Shown here one piece after another: positions 1-5,752 of a DNA stretch of 18,147 nucleotides. Both the position numbers and the translations under genes were made by a program. The notes beneath the pieces were generated by a model. That model saw only the letters and a program-made list of their open reading frames with translations, ran no database searches and was not told where the DNA came from. Source of the DNA: DASXHD01 sp038239005 (lineage in GTDB: Bacteria > Myxococcota_A > Polyangia > Polyangiales > Polyangiaceae); assembly GCA_038239005.1 (NCBI GenBank), contig JBBSFE010000133.1, positions 1 through 18,147 of the forward strand. The letters run 5' to 3'. Each line of letters opens with the position of its first letter. Within the stretch, counting starts at the first letter, position 1.

Positions 1-96
1 ATCGCGGGCGACCTCGGGCAACGATCGACCTGTCTTTGCGAGGCTGGCGACAGCGTCAGCTTTGAATTCAGCGGTGTAACGAGGCAGGGTACGCAT
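1..96 (-). CDS. IS3-type transposase OrfA, N-terminal fragment (cut by window edge)
   Basis: The minus strand from the ATG at 96-94 translates to MRTLPRYTAEFKADAVASLA followed by KTGRSLPEVARD and stays open to the window edge. The RYTAEFK.DAV start and the following helix-turn-helix (ending SLPEVARD) are characteristic of the HTH_Tnp_1 domain that opens OrfA of IS3-family elements. In that family OrfA binds the terminal repeats, and the catalytic DDE part (OrfB) is made by frameshifting; OrfB would lie beyond position 1. Only 32 residues are visible, so whether the element is intact cannot be judged. The family call is firm; the subgroup is not determinable. Confidence 0.85.
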   Translation of the reverse strand, partial: MRTLPRYTAEFKADAVASLAKTGRSLPEVARD

Positions 97-147
97 CCGA
101 TTTCTTTCGGCGGCGTGTCAGCGAATCCGAGGGAGGTCTAGGGTTCA
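1..147 (-). mobile_element. IS3-family insertion sequence, left part with candidate terminal end
   Basis: This joins the transposase fragment to its upstream leader. Reading the minus strand, TGAACCCTAGACCTCCC begins at base 147, about 50 nt before the OrfA start. IS3-family ends commonly begin with TGA and sit roughly this far upstream of OrfA, so 147 is a plausible outer edge. The opposite end lies outside the window, so neither the repeat pairing nor a target duplication can be confirmed. The boundary is inference; presence of an IS is well supported by the transposase. Confidence 0.5.
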
Positions 148-192
148 AACCGCACGTAACGCGTGTTCTGAACCCATTCTCCTCTCCTCTTC

Positions 193-216
193 TGGCGCCT
201 TGGCGCCTTGGCGGCT
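193..216 (+). repeat. Short tandem repeat, three 8-bp units (TGGCGCCT)
   Basis: Units TGGCGCCT at 193-200 and 201-208 are identical and the third, TGGCGGCT at 209-216, differs by one base. Runs of the CTTGGCG type occur as dispersed low-complexity intergenic elements in several large bacterial genomes, so this may be one of those rather than a regulatory site. It lies between the IS edge and the gene at 282. The remainder of 148-281 shows nothing else recognisable apart from the ribosome binding site of that gene. Confidence 0.6.
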
Positions 217-260
217 TTCTTCGGCTTGCGGTTGCCGCGAGAAAGTTGCTCGGATGCGGC

Positions 261-269
261 GGGGAGGAG
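261..269 (+). promoter_or_regulatory. Ribosome binding site fixing the GTG start at 282
   Basis: GGGGAGGAG lies 12 nt before GTG 282. An in-frame TGA at 279-281 sits immediately upstream, so no earlier start is possible in this frame. Confidence 0.6.
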
Positions 270-281
270 CAAACATCGTGA

Positions 282-803
282 GTGGACGCTCGTTCGGTCG
301 CGATTGTCGCCGTCGTCGTGGCTGTTGCGATTGGGATCGAGCTCGTTCGGCGTGCGTTACGGCGCGCCAAGATTCGGGGGCGCGCTGTTCGGGCTGCGGA
401 GGGGGAGCGTGAGGCGGCGGAGCTGCTCGAAGGCGAGGGGTACGCGGTTGTCGGCGCGCAGGTCGGTTCCGAGTATGCGCTTGTCGTCGATGGCGTCGCG
501 CAAAGCGTGTATGTGCGCGCCGACTACATCGTCGAACGCGACGGTGCGCGGTTTGTTGCCGAGGTGAAGACGGGGCGCAGCGCGCCGCGAATCGAGAATG
601 CGGCAACGCGCCGCCAACTGCTCGAATACGAGATGGCGTTCGGCGTCGACGGTGTTTTGCTGGTCGACGCCGATGCGAAGCGCGTTCGGCGCGTCGAGTT
701 TCCGAACAAACCGCGCGAGCGCGCGCACATGTCGCTGCTCTGGCCAGCGCTTGCGTTCGTCGCGGTCGCGATCGTGATCGCGCGCTTTGCTCAGGTGTTC
801 TGA
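282..803 (+). CDS. Membrane-anchored PD-(D/E)XK nuclease-like protein
   Basis: This 173-residue protein has a hydrophobic segment at about residues 6-20 and another at about 150-168, flanking a soluble core. The core carries a restriction-endonuclease-like pattern: a GEREAAELL helix (E42/E44), then D81 in RADYI, then E94-V-K96 in FVAEVKTG, then Q112 in RRQLLEYE. This order (helix Glu, Asp, Glu-X-Lys, Gln) matches PD-(D/E)XK enzymes such as the YraN/Hjc-like and NERD-like groups, which cleave or process DNA. The match is by motif only, and the substrate is unknown. GTG is the first possible start. The gene is convergent with the one at 832-1521 and has no obvious functional link to the metal genes. 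An inactive structural relative is possible, but the key residues look intact. Confidence 0.65.
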   Translation: MDARSVAIVAVVVAVAIGIELVRRALRRAKIRGRAVRAAEGEREAAELLEGEGYAVVGAQVGSEYALVVDGVAQSVYVRADYIVERDGARFVAEVKTGRSAPRIENAATRRQLLEYEMAFGVDGVLLVDADAKRVRRVEFPNKPRERAHMSLLWPALAFVAVAIVIARFAQVF

Positions 804-808
804 GCGAG

Positions 809-844
809 CGTCGCGGCTTTAGCGGCCCCTTTCAACTCGCGACG
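809..844. terminator. Possible bidirectional hairpin between convergent genes
   Basis: CGTCGCG (809-815) and CGCGACG (838-844) form a perfect 7-bp inverted repeat between the convergent genes ending at 803 and 832, with a 22-nt loop. There is no T-run and the loop is large, so this is a weak terminator candidate; the right arm lies inside the end of the minus-strand gene. Confidence 0.25.
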
Positions 845-1521
845 TGAGCGAGTGCCCGGCCGACCGCTGACGTGTCGCGCACGTTTACCGTGAGACGCAT
901 GCGCGCCCCGGTGGGCCCTCCGCTCGCGAGAGCCTCGACCGTCGCCTTGATCTTCGCGCGCCGGAGCGCCGCAGCGACGCGTTCGACGAGCCGCCGATCT
1001 TGTGGCGAAACGTGGACGCCAGGGCCCTTCGCTGGTCGACGCACCTTGATCTCGCGCACGGCGCGAGCGATCTTTGCCGCGCTCGCCGACCTTACATCGA
1101 TCGCGCCGCCACTCGGCAGATGGACGGTGCCGCGTTTCACAAGACCGCTCGGGGTCGTCTTCTTTCCCATCGCGCCGGCGAGCTCGATGATCGCGGTCGC
1201 CTTTGTGCTCCCAAGATCGGCCGCGGCGCGCTCGCCGAAGCTCTCGACGATGTGAATGAGACGCACCGCCTGGGCATCGCTCATCCGCAGCTCGACGTCA
1301 CAAAGCTCCGCAAAGCTCGGGTGCCCCAGCGCCCGAATCACGGCCGCATCGCGCAGCACGACGAGCGCCCTGCCCATCGCGTAGAACGATTTCTGAACCT
1401 CCTTCTTCATCGCGACGACGACCGCGATAGCGGCGCGTCCCTTGCGGGCGAGCCGTGCTTTCTCTTTCGCGCCCAATGCCACGACACCTCGAACGCGCGC
1501 GAGCTTCTCGGGTTTCGTCAT
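832..1521 (-). CDS. Unrecognised basic protein, possible DNA-binding regulator
   Basis: The protein has 229 residues, is rich in Ala, Arg and Lys, and has no signal peptide or membrane segment. I do not recognise the family. Residues about 38-95 look helical; the stretch around SFAELCDVELRMSDAQAVRL (69-88) could form a helix-turn-helix of the type seen in plasmid-partition or KorB-like proteins. Residues about 170-215 look like a small alpha-beta domain ending in a MRLTVNV strand. The ATG start at 1521 has only a weak ribosome binding site. The gene is divergent from the dmeF-like transporter, and two tandem palindromes lie in the shared 80-nt upstream region, which makes an autoregulated repressor of the transporter attractive. 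That role is inference from position; the protein resembles none of the standard metalloregulators. Confidence 0.55.
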   Translation of the reverse strand: MTKPEKLARVRGVVALGAKEKARLARKGRAAIAVVVAMKKEVQKSFYAMGRALVVLRDAAVIRALGHPSFAELCDVELRMSDAQAVRLIHIVESFGERAAADLGSTKATAIIELAGAMGKKTTPSGLVKRGTVHLPSGGAIDVRSASAAKIARAVREIKVRRPAKGPGVHVSPQDRRLVERVAAALRRAKIKATVEALASGGPTGARMRLTVNVRDTSAVGRALAHVAS

Positions 1522-1536
1522 GAGGCGAGCGTAGGA

Positions 1537-1552
1537 AACTCATCGATGAGTT
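1537..1552. promoter_or_regulatory. Operator candidate 1: perfect 16-bp palindrome
   Basis: AACTCATCGATGAGTT is a perfect palindrome in the divergent intergenic region, 16-31 nt before the ATG of the minus-strand gene. Its centre is 22 bp from that of the second copy, i.e. two helical turns, so two dimers would bind on the same face of the DNA. The binding protein is unknown. Confidence 0.7.
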
Positions 1553-1558
1553 GTCGAG

Positions 1559-1574
1559 AACTCATCAATGAGTC
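1559..1574. promoter_or_regulatory. Operator candidate 2: near-perfect copy of the same palindrome
   Basis: AACTCATCAATGAGTC repeats the first palindrome with two changes, one at the centre and one at the last base; the inner arms ACTCAT/ATGAGT are intact (1560-1573). It lies 28 nt before the GTG start at 1602 of the dmeF-like gene. A site here could control both divergent genes. Confidence 0.65.
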
Positions 1575-1601
1575 TTTTGCGGGAAAACTTTCGTAAGCAA
1601 A

Positions 1602-2591
1602 GTGGCACGATGCGTATGGGACGACGGCGTGCTCCAATGCCGCATGCACGAAGAAGCCCTCGATCACTTTCGACACGATCACGGCGCGACGGCTCATGTC
1701 GCGAAACACGAAGCTCGCACGCGATGGGTCGTCGTGCTCACGTGCGCGATGATGGTCGGCGAGCTCGCGGTCGGCTACGCGACGAATTCGCTCGCGCTCA
1801 CCGCGGATGGCTGGCACATGGCAACGCACGCCGGAGCGCTTGCTTTGGCGGCATTCGCGTATTGGTTCGCGCGCACGCGGTCGAAGGAAGCGTCGTTCAG
1901 CTTCGGTACTGGAAAGGTGCACGCGCTCGCCGGCTACACGAGCGCCGTGGTGCTCGCGATGGTCGCGTTCTGGATGCTCTTCGAGTCGGCATCGCGGCTG
2001 CTTCACCCGGTCGCGATCCATTTTCGCGAGGCGCTCCCAGTCGCTGCGATCGGGCTCCTCGTCAACCTCGTGAGCGCCGCTTTGCTGCATCCCGGGGATC
2101 ACGATCACGACGCTGGCCACGATCACGACGAACATGACGTTCATCACCATCAACACGATCACAACCTACGCGCGGCCTATGTTCACGTGCTCGCCGACGC
2201 GTTCACCAGCGTCCTCGCGATCGCAGCGCTCGCGGGCGGTCGGTATCTTGGTTGGACATTCCTCGATCCGGCGATGGGAATCGTCGGAGGCATCGTCATC
2301 CTGCGATGGGGTTACAGTTTGTGCACGGGCGCAGCGCGGCAGTTGCTCGACATGGTGCCGTCATCCAAAGTCGCTGACGCGATTCGCGCGAAGCTCGAGG
2401 CGATCGATGACGTGCGCGTCGTCGATCTTCACTTGTGGGAGGTTGGTCCAGACCAACAGAGCTGCATCGTTTCGCTTGTGACCAGCCGTCCGCGTGCGCC
2501 TGCTGAGTATCGACAAATCGTGCAACAGTTTGCCGAGGTTCGCCACGTGACCGTCGAGGTACAGCTCTGCGATCACACTCACGCCGCGTAA
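1602..2591 (+). CDS. dmeF: DmeF-type cation diffusion facilitator (Co/Ni/Zn efflux)
   Basis: This inner-membrane antiporter would export divalent metal from cytoplasm to periplasm. The 329-residue reading has six membrane segments, a TM2 metal motif DGWHMATH (H72, H76), a TM5 motif HVLAD (H195, D199) and a His/Asp-rich loop at 163-188 between TM4 and TM5. The DGWHM.TH signature, FSFGTGK and YVHVLADA.TSVLAI are those of DmeF, which in Cupriavidus mainly exports cobalt. The C-terminal cytoplasmic domain follows TM6. The start is uncertain: GTG 1602 gives the longest form, but ATG 1644 gives MHEEALDHFRHDHG, which resembles the usual DmeF beginning and is my preferred biological start. Neither has a strong ribosome binding site. 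Two palindromes upstream suggest repressor control. Metal specificity cannot be settled from sequence. Confidence 0.88.
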   Translation: MARCVWDDGVLQCRMHEEALDHFRHDHGATAHVAKHEARTRWVVVLTCAMMVGELAVGYATNSLALTADGWHMATHAGALALAAFAYWFARTRSKEASFSFGTGKVHALAGYTSAVVLAMVAFWMLFESASRLLHPVAIHFREALPVAAIGLLVNLVSAALLHPGDHDHDAGHDHDEHDVHHHQHDHNLRAAYVHVLADAFTSVLAIAALAGGRYLGWTFLDPAMGIVGGIVILRWGYSLCTGAARQLLDMVPSSKVADAIRAKLEAIDDVRVVDLHLWEVGPDQQSCIVSLVTSRPRAPAEYRQIVQQFAEVRHVTVEVQLCDHTHAA

Positions 2592-2736
2592 CGGGCAGTA
2601 GCTCGCACTTTGCTACATGGGCGTTGCGGCGCACGTCGGGACCTCGATGCGACATCTTGCGTCGGTTGCGCGTGCGATCGCACGCAGAACAGCGGACTTT
2701 GGCGTTGGCACGCTGCGTGGATACGTACCTCGCAAC
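2592..2736 (+). other. Intergenic region upstream of the small lipoprotein operon
   Basis: This is a 145-nt gap with no convincing hairpin, palindrome or promoter. A reading frame from ATG 2617 is open through it into the next gene, but it would put 40 Arg/Ala-rich residues ahead of a clear lipoprotein signal, so I treat it as non-coding and assume it holds the operon promoter. Confidence 0.4.
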
Positions 2737-2922
2737 ATGCGCATGCTCATCCTCGTCTTGTGTGGCGCGCTCTGCGCGTGCACAGAAACGTATCACCCCG
2801 AATATCACCCGGTGTCGGTGACGACGATTCACCAGTCGTCGAATGGTCCGGCGGGTGGGACACCGCTCGTCGTGTCCGAGCCCGTGCTCGCGGATCCCGA
2901 ATTGGTGTTTCGGTCGCGATGA
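2737..2922 (+). CDS. Small lipoprotein with YHPEYHP motif
   Basis: The predicted 61-residue protein begins MRMLILVLCGALCAC, a short hydrophobic signal ending in a lipobox-like LCAC with the modified Cys at 15. Straight after it comes TETYHPEYHP (residues 16-25), whose two His-Pro pairs could bind a metal ion. No further domain follows. The next gene carries the same motif (YHPDYHP) at the same residue numbers, so the two are paralogous at their N-termini, and this one lacks the C-terminal domain. Its stop overlaps the next start by ATGA, so they are translationally coupled. I chose ATG 2737 because it places the signal peptide at the N-terminus. Function unknown; metal binding or sensing in the envelope is inferred from motif and neighbours. 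Confidence 0.7.
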   Translation: MRMLILVLCGALCACTETYHPEYHPVSVTTIHQSSNGPAGGTPLVVSEPVLADPELVFRSR

Positions 2923-3344
2923 AGCTCGTGGTCTGCGCGCTCTTCGCGTGCACGGCGGCGTGCGCTAGCGAGTACCACCCGGACTATCACCCAGAAACGG
3001 CGACGAGCTACTCGCAGACGATCAACTACGGGACGATCGTCGCAAGCAGCACACCGACCCAAGAGGCGACGACTATGATTCATGGTCGCGATCCGTCGAA
3101 GGTCCTCATTCTTCAAGGGACACATCTCGATCGGCCAGCCGAAGTGGTCGGCGTGGTCGATGCGCATCTCAAAGTGGGCGACCAAGACGCCGCGCTCGCG
3201 GCGCTACGCAAGCGCGCCGCCGAGATGGACGCCGACGCGGTCGTGGGCGTCGAGTTTCACCACGGAGAGGCTGCGGGTGAGCCGATTCATTTGTCGGGGC
3301 TCGCCGTGAGGTTTTTGAAAACGCTGCCGCTGAGCGGCTCATAA
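2919..3344 (+). CDS. Lipoprotein with YHPDYHP motif and a YbjQ-like domain
   Basis: The 141-residue protein has a signal peptide with Cys at 11 and 15 (LFAC and TAAC both possible lipoboxes), then EYHPDYHP (18-25), a Ser/Thr-rich linker to about 65, and one alpha-beta domain at about 75-133. The domain core is DADAVVGVEFHHGEAAGEP then HLSG.AVRF. The 'AL..LR..A....ADAVVGV.F' layout resembles the YbjQ/DUF74 family, sometimes named putative heavy-metal-binding proteins, although binding is poorly established there. HHGE is well conserved between the copies in this operon. The start overlaps the stop of the upstream gene by four bases. The gene is clearly paralogous to the one at 3361. Role unknown; an envelope metal or stress protein is inferred from the setting. 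Confidence 0.72.
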   Translation: MKLVVCALFACTAACASEYHPDYHPETATSYSQTINYGTIVASSTPTQEATTMIHGRDPSKVLILQGTHLDRPAEVVGVVDAHLKVGDQDAALAALRKRAAEMDADAVVGVEFHHGEAAGEPIHLSGLAVRFLKTLPLSGS

Positions 3345-3350
3345 AGAAAT

Positions 3351-3355
3351 AGGAG
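3351..3355 (+). promoter_or_regulatory. Ribosome binding site for GTG 3361
   Basis: AGGAG lies 5 nt before GTG 3361 and supports the GTG start of the tandem-domain exported protein. Confidence 0.7.
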
Positions 3356-3360
3356 ACGTC

Positions 3361-3951
3361 GTGAAAAAATTCCTAGTCGTGTTGTCGCTCGCGTTTGCGA
3401 GCGGATGGGGACTTGCGTGCGATATGCCAGCGGCGAAGTCTGCCGAAAATGAAGGCGAGAACAAATACGCCAAAGAAGAAAAAGAGGAGCCCGTGACGCC
3501 GGAGCTCGAAGCAAAAGCTGCGAAGGTGCAGATTCTTCAAAACTCCGAAGGCCTCGGATGTGCGACCGAAGTGATCGGCATCGTCGACGTGCACGAGCCC
3601 GTGAAGACCGTCGACCAAGCGCTCCACGAGCTTCGTCTCGATGCAGCGCGCATCAACGCGGAGGCCGTCGTGGGTGTCGAGTTCCATCACGGCGAGCCTG
3701 GTGAAGAGCCAACGCACCTCTCCGGTCAAGCCGTGCGCTGTAACGACTTGCTCAAAGGCCGCGCCTACGACGTCATCGGCCCCGTCGAGGTCTCACAAAA
3801 AATGGGAGCCGAAGATGAGCTCTACAGAGCCATGAAAGCCAAAGCCAAGTCCAGCGGCGCGGACTTGATCCTCGACGTGAAGTTCGTGCACGGTGAAGGC
3901 GGCGACGAGGTGATGAAGATGTCAGGCACGGCAATTCGCTTCAAACAGTGA
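3361..3951 (+). CDS. Exported protein with two tandem YbjQ-like repeats
   Basis: The 196-residue protein opens MKKFLVVLSLAFASGWGLAC, a clear export signal. C20 could be lipidated, but the preceding GLA is an atypical lipobox. A charged Glu/Lys linker (28-54) leads to two copies of the domain seen in the preceding gene. Copy A (about 69-127) contains VVGVEFHHGEPGEEP and HLSGQAVRC. Copy B (about 137-194) is degenerate, with LILDVKFVHGEGGDE and KMSGTAIRF. C67 and C127 flank copy A and could form a disulfide. The gene is 16 nt downstream of 2919-3344 with its own AGGAG site, so the three genes look like one operon. Neighbouring metal transporters make an envelope metal or stress role likely, but no activity can be named. 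Confidence 0.72.
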   Translation: MKKFLVVLSLAFASGWGLACDMPAAKSAENEGENKYAKEEKEEPVTPELEAKAAKVQILQNSEGLGCATEVIGIVDVHEPVKTVDQALHELRLDAARINAEAVVGVEFHHGEPGEEPTHLSGQAVRCNDLLKGRAYDVIGPVEVSQKMGAEDELYRAMKAKAKSSGADLILDVKFVHGEGGDEVMKMSGTAIRFKQ

Positions 3952-3995
3952 CGACGGTGCCGAAGTTCATCGGACGGTCCCGTAAGTGCGACGAT

Positions 3996-4009
3996 GTTGC
4001 AATCGCAAC
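3996..4009. promoter_or_regulatory. Inverted repeat GTTGC-N4-GCAAC upstream of the Cys-rich gene
   Basis: A perfect 5-bp inverted repeat with a 4-nt spacer lies 50-63 nt before the TTG start at 4059. It could be an operator, or a short hairpin ending the upstream operon; no T-run follows directly. Confidence 0.35.
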
Positions 4010-4010
4010 G

Positions 4011-4032
4011 CAGTAACTCATTTTGCGTACTG
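4011..4032. promoter_or_regulatory. Dyad CAGTA-N12-TACTG, candidate operator/promoter
   Basis: CAGTA (4011-4015) and TACTG (4028-4032) form a 22-bp dyad. It overlaps a possible promoter on the plus strand: TTGCGT at 4023-4028 as -35 and TCTACT at 4046-4051 as -10, 17 nt apart. If that is right, transcription would start close to the TTG codon at 4059. Both boxes match the consensus only moderately. Confidence 0.3.
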
Positions 4033-4058
4033 ACTCGAAGAGCGCTCTACTGTGAAAG

Positions 4059-4415
4059 TTGTCGCACCGTCGCGTCCTTGCTCGGCTCCTCTTTGTCGCC
4101 CGTATTGCGATCACCGTCGGTTGCTTTCAGCTTTCCGGATACGGACACCTCGTCACCGATCTTCTCGGGACGGTGGGCGTCGTTGCGGAGCACGCGGATG
4201 ATTGCTCCGACGATGACTGCGGTCGTCAGTGCCCACCCGGATGCCCCACGTGCCACTGCGTACACTGCATCACGCCGGCACTTCCGGCGCCACTGAGCGA
4301 GCAGGTGATCACCCCCGCAGCAGCGCTGACTGCGAAGACACCGAGCGGCGCACCTGAGCGTCCGAGCGCACCTGCGCTTCCGAGCCTCTACCGACCTCCT
4401 CGCCCCCTCGCGTGA
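4059..4415 (+). CDS. Small Cys/His/Asp-rich exported protein ahead of czcCBA
   Basis: This 118-residue frame starts at TTG 4059; an in-frame stop at 4053-4055 rules out an earlier start and no other start gives an N-terminal signal. Residues about 8-28 form a hydrophobic export signal. At 47-70 lies a dense metal-ligand cluster, DDCSDDDCGRQCPPG then CPTCHCVHC, with Cys at 49, 54, 58, 62, 65, 67 and 70 and His at 66 and 69. The tail is Pro/Ala-rich. I recognise no family. In position it recalls CzcI or CnrX, small periplasmic metal-responsive proteins encoded just before czcC/cnrC in Cupriavidus, but there is no sequence similarity I can claim. An 80-nt gap separates it from the outer membrane factor. 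Metal binding is strongly suggested; sensing versus sequestration is open. Confidence 0.65.
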   Translation: MSHRRVLARLLFVARIAITVGCFQLSGYGHLVTDLLGTVGVVAEHADDCSDDDCGRQCPPGCPTCHCVHCITPALPAPLSEQVITPAAALTAKTPSGAPERPSAPALPSLYRPPRPLA

Positions 4416-4481
4416 TCCGCGCTGCGGGCTGTCGCTCGCGAATGCCACTTGGCTCGAGTTGAGCGCGCGTGACTTGCGCTC

Positions 4482-4488
4482 GGAGGAG
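4482..4488 (+). promoter_or_regulatory. Ribosome binding site fixing the ATG start at 4496
   Basis: GGAGGAG lies 7 nt before ATG 4496. It decides against the longer frame opening at GTG 4469, which would also bury the signal peptide. Confidence 0.8.
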
Positions 4489-4495
4489 TTCTGCC

Positions 4496-5752
4496 ATGGT
4501 TGGGAGAGTTGTTTGCGTTTTGTCTATCGTCTTGTTCTCGACCGAAGCTCGTGCCGAAACGTGCACGCCACCCATCACGCGCACGAACATCGTCGCCTGC
4601 GCGGTCGCAGAAAGTGTGGCCGCGAAGGCCGAGCGCCAACAAGCGCGCGCGATCGAGGGGCGTTGGAAGGCAACCAATCCGATCTTTCCGTCCAATCCAC
4701 TCTTGTCCCTGACTGGATCGCGACGATTCGGATCGGCATCAGGACTCGTCGAATACAATTGGTACGCTGCGCTCTCGCAGGAGATCGAGCTCGCGGGCCA
4801 GCGAGGCGCACGTCGTCGGCTCGTTGGCGCGGCGCGCGAAGCGCAAACGAACGTCATCGTCGCGACGGAACGCGAGGCCGTCGCCGACGCATTGGACGTG
4901 TACTTCGAAGCGCTCGCAGCGAAGGCTGATCTCGACGTCGCGACGCGGCTCGAGACACAGGCACGACGCATGTTCGACGCCGTGCAAGGCGCGGCCGCCA
5001 AAGGCGTCGCATCCGGTGTGGACGCGGACATCGCCGATGCGATTCTCGTGCGTGTCGCGCAAGCGCGCGTCCTCTCCAGCGCGCGACACCGGCAGGCACT
5101 CGCTACACTCGCGTCGAAACTAGGACTCGACCCAACGGCTGCACTCGCCATCGATGGGAAGCTCGAACCACTCGCTGGGGTGGCGAGTATCGTGGCACCC
5201 GATGTCGAACAGCGTCCTGAAGTACGCACACTCGAAGCACAGGCGCGTGTGCTGTCGTCGCAAGCCGACGTTTACCGTCGCGCTCGGTTTCCGAACATCA
5301 CGCTCTCCGTGTTTGCTCAGAACGACGAGGTGAATCAACCGATCGTTGGTTTTGGTTTCTCGATTCCGATCGTATTTCCGCAGCCGGTCGGACGAACTTA
5401 CGAAGGCGAGATCGCAGAGTCGGAAGCGCTTTCGCACAAGGTCACACTCGAAGCGGAACAAGCTCGCCGCGACGCGCGACGCGAGCTCGCGACGGCGCGG
5501 GAAGTGTACGCGGCGAGCGCGAGCGCGCAGACCTTGTATTCCGAGCAACGCATTGCGCGAGCCGAGAAAAGTCTCGAGAGCATCGCGACCGAAATTGAAG
5601 CCGGGCGGCTGGCCGTGCGCGACGCCATCGTCGCGCAGCAGACGCTCGTTGAACTGTTGCGCGCGAGCATCGAGGCACGAAGAGCGCTGTGTATTGCATC
5701 GGTCGCGCTCGCAAGAGCGGCAGGCGTCGCCCTCGAGCGAGGCGTGTCATGA
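4496..5752 (+). CDS. czcC: CzcC-like outer membrane efflux factor (TolC family)
   Basis: The 418-residue protein would form the outer membrane channel of the RND pump, a trimeric barrel with a periplasmic alpha tunnel. MVGRVVCVLSIVLFSTEARA is a signal peptide with an Ala-rich cleavage site before ETC. Two TolC-type repeats of long helices follow: about 35-200, containing ATNPIFPSNPLLSL, which is typical of CzcC-like proteins, and about 230-400, rich in Ala, Arg, Glu and Gln. The start is set by the strong site at 4482-4488. The last codons overlap the adaptor gene by ATGA (5749-5752), so the two are coupled. Length matches the CzcC group. I assign it to Czc rather than Cus mainly because of the partner pump. 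Confidence 0.88.
   Translation: MVGRVVCVLSIVLFSTEARAETCTPPITRTNIVACAVAESVAAKAERQQARAIEGRWKATNPIFPSNPLLSLTGSRRFGSASGLVEYNWYAALSQEIELAGQRGARRRLVGAAREAQTNVIVATEREAVADALDVYFEALAAKADLDVATRLETQARRMFDAVQGAAAKGVASGVDADIADAILVRVAQARVLSSARHRQALATLASKLGLDPTAALAIDGKLEPLAGVASIVAPDVEQRPEVRTLEAQARVLSSQADVYRRARFPNITLSVFAQNDEVNQPIVGFGFSIPIVFPQPVGRTYEGEIAESEALSHKVTLEAEQARRDARRELATAREVYAASASAQTLYSEQRIARAEKSLESIATEIEAGRLAVRDAIVAQQTLVELLRASIEARRALCIASVALARAAGVALERGVS

Noticed and set aside
136..175. tRNA-like T-loop (GGGTTCAAAC) near the IS edge
   Set aside because: The flanking bases do not pair as a T-stem, and no anticodon arm, acceptor stem or CCA end can be built around it.
2617..2736. Longer start (ATG 2617) for the first small lipoprotein
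   Set aside because: It would put 40 mostly basic residues before a clear lipoprotein signal; ATG 2737 gives a normal signal peptide.
2736..2745. Palindrome CATGCGCATG over the start of the first lipoprotein gene
   Set aside because: It arises from two ATG codons near each other and has no second copy or wider symmetry.
4469..4495. GTG 4469 as the start of czcC
   Set aside because: GGAGGAG at 4482-4488 lies inside it and is correctly spaced for ATG 4496, which also exposes the signal peptide.
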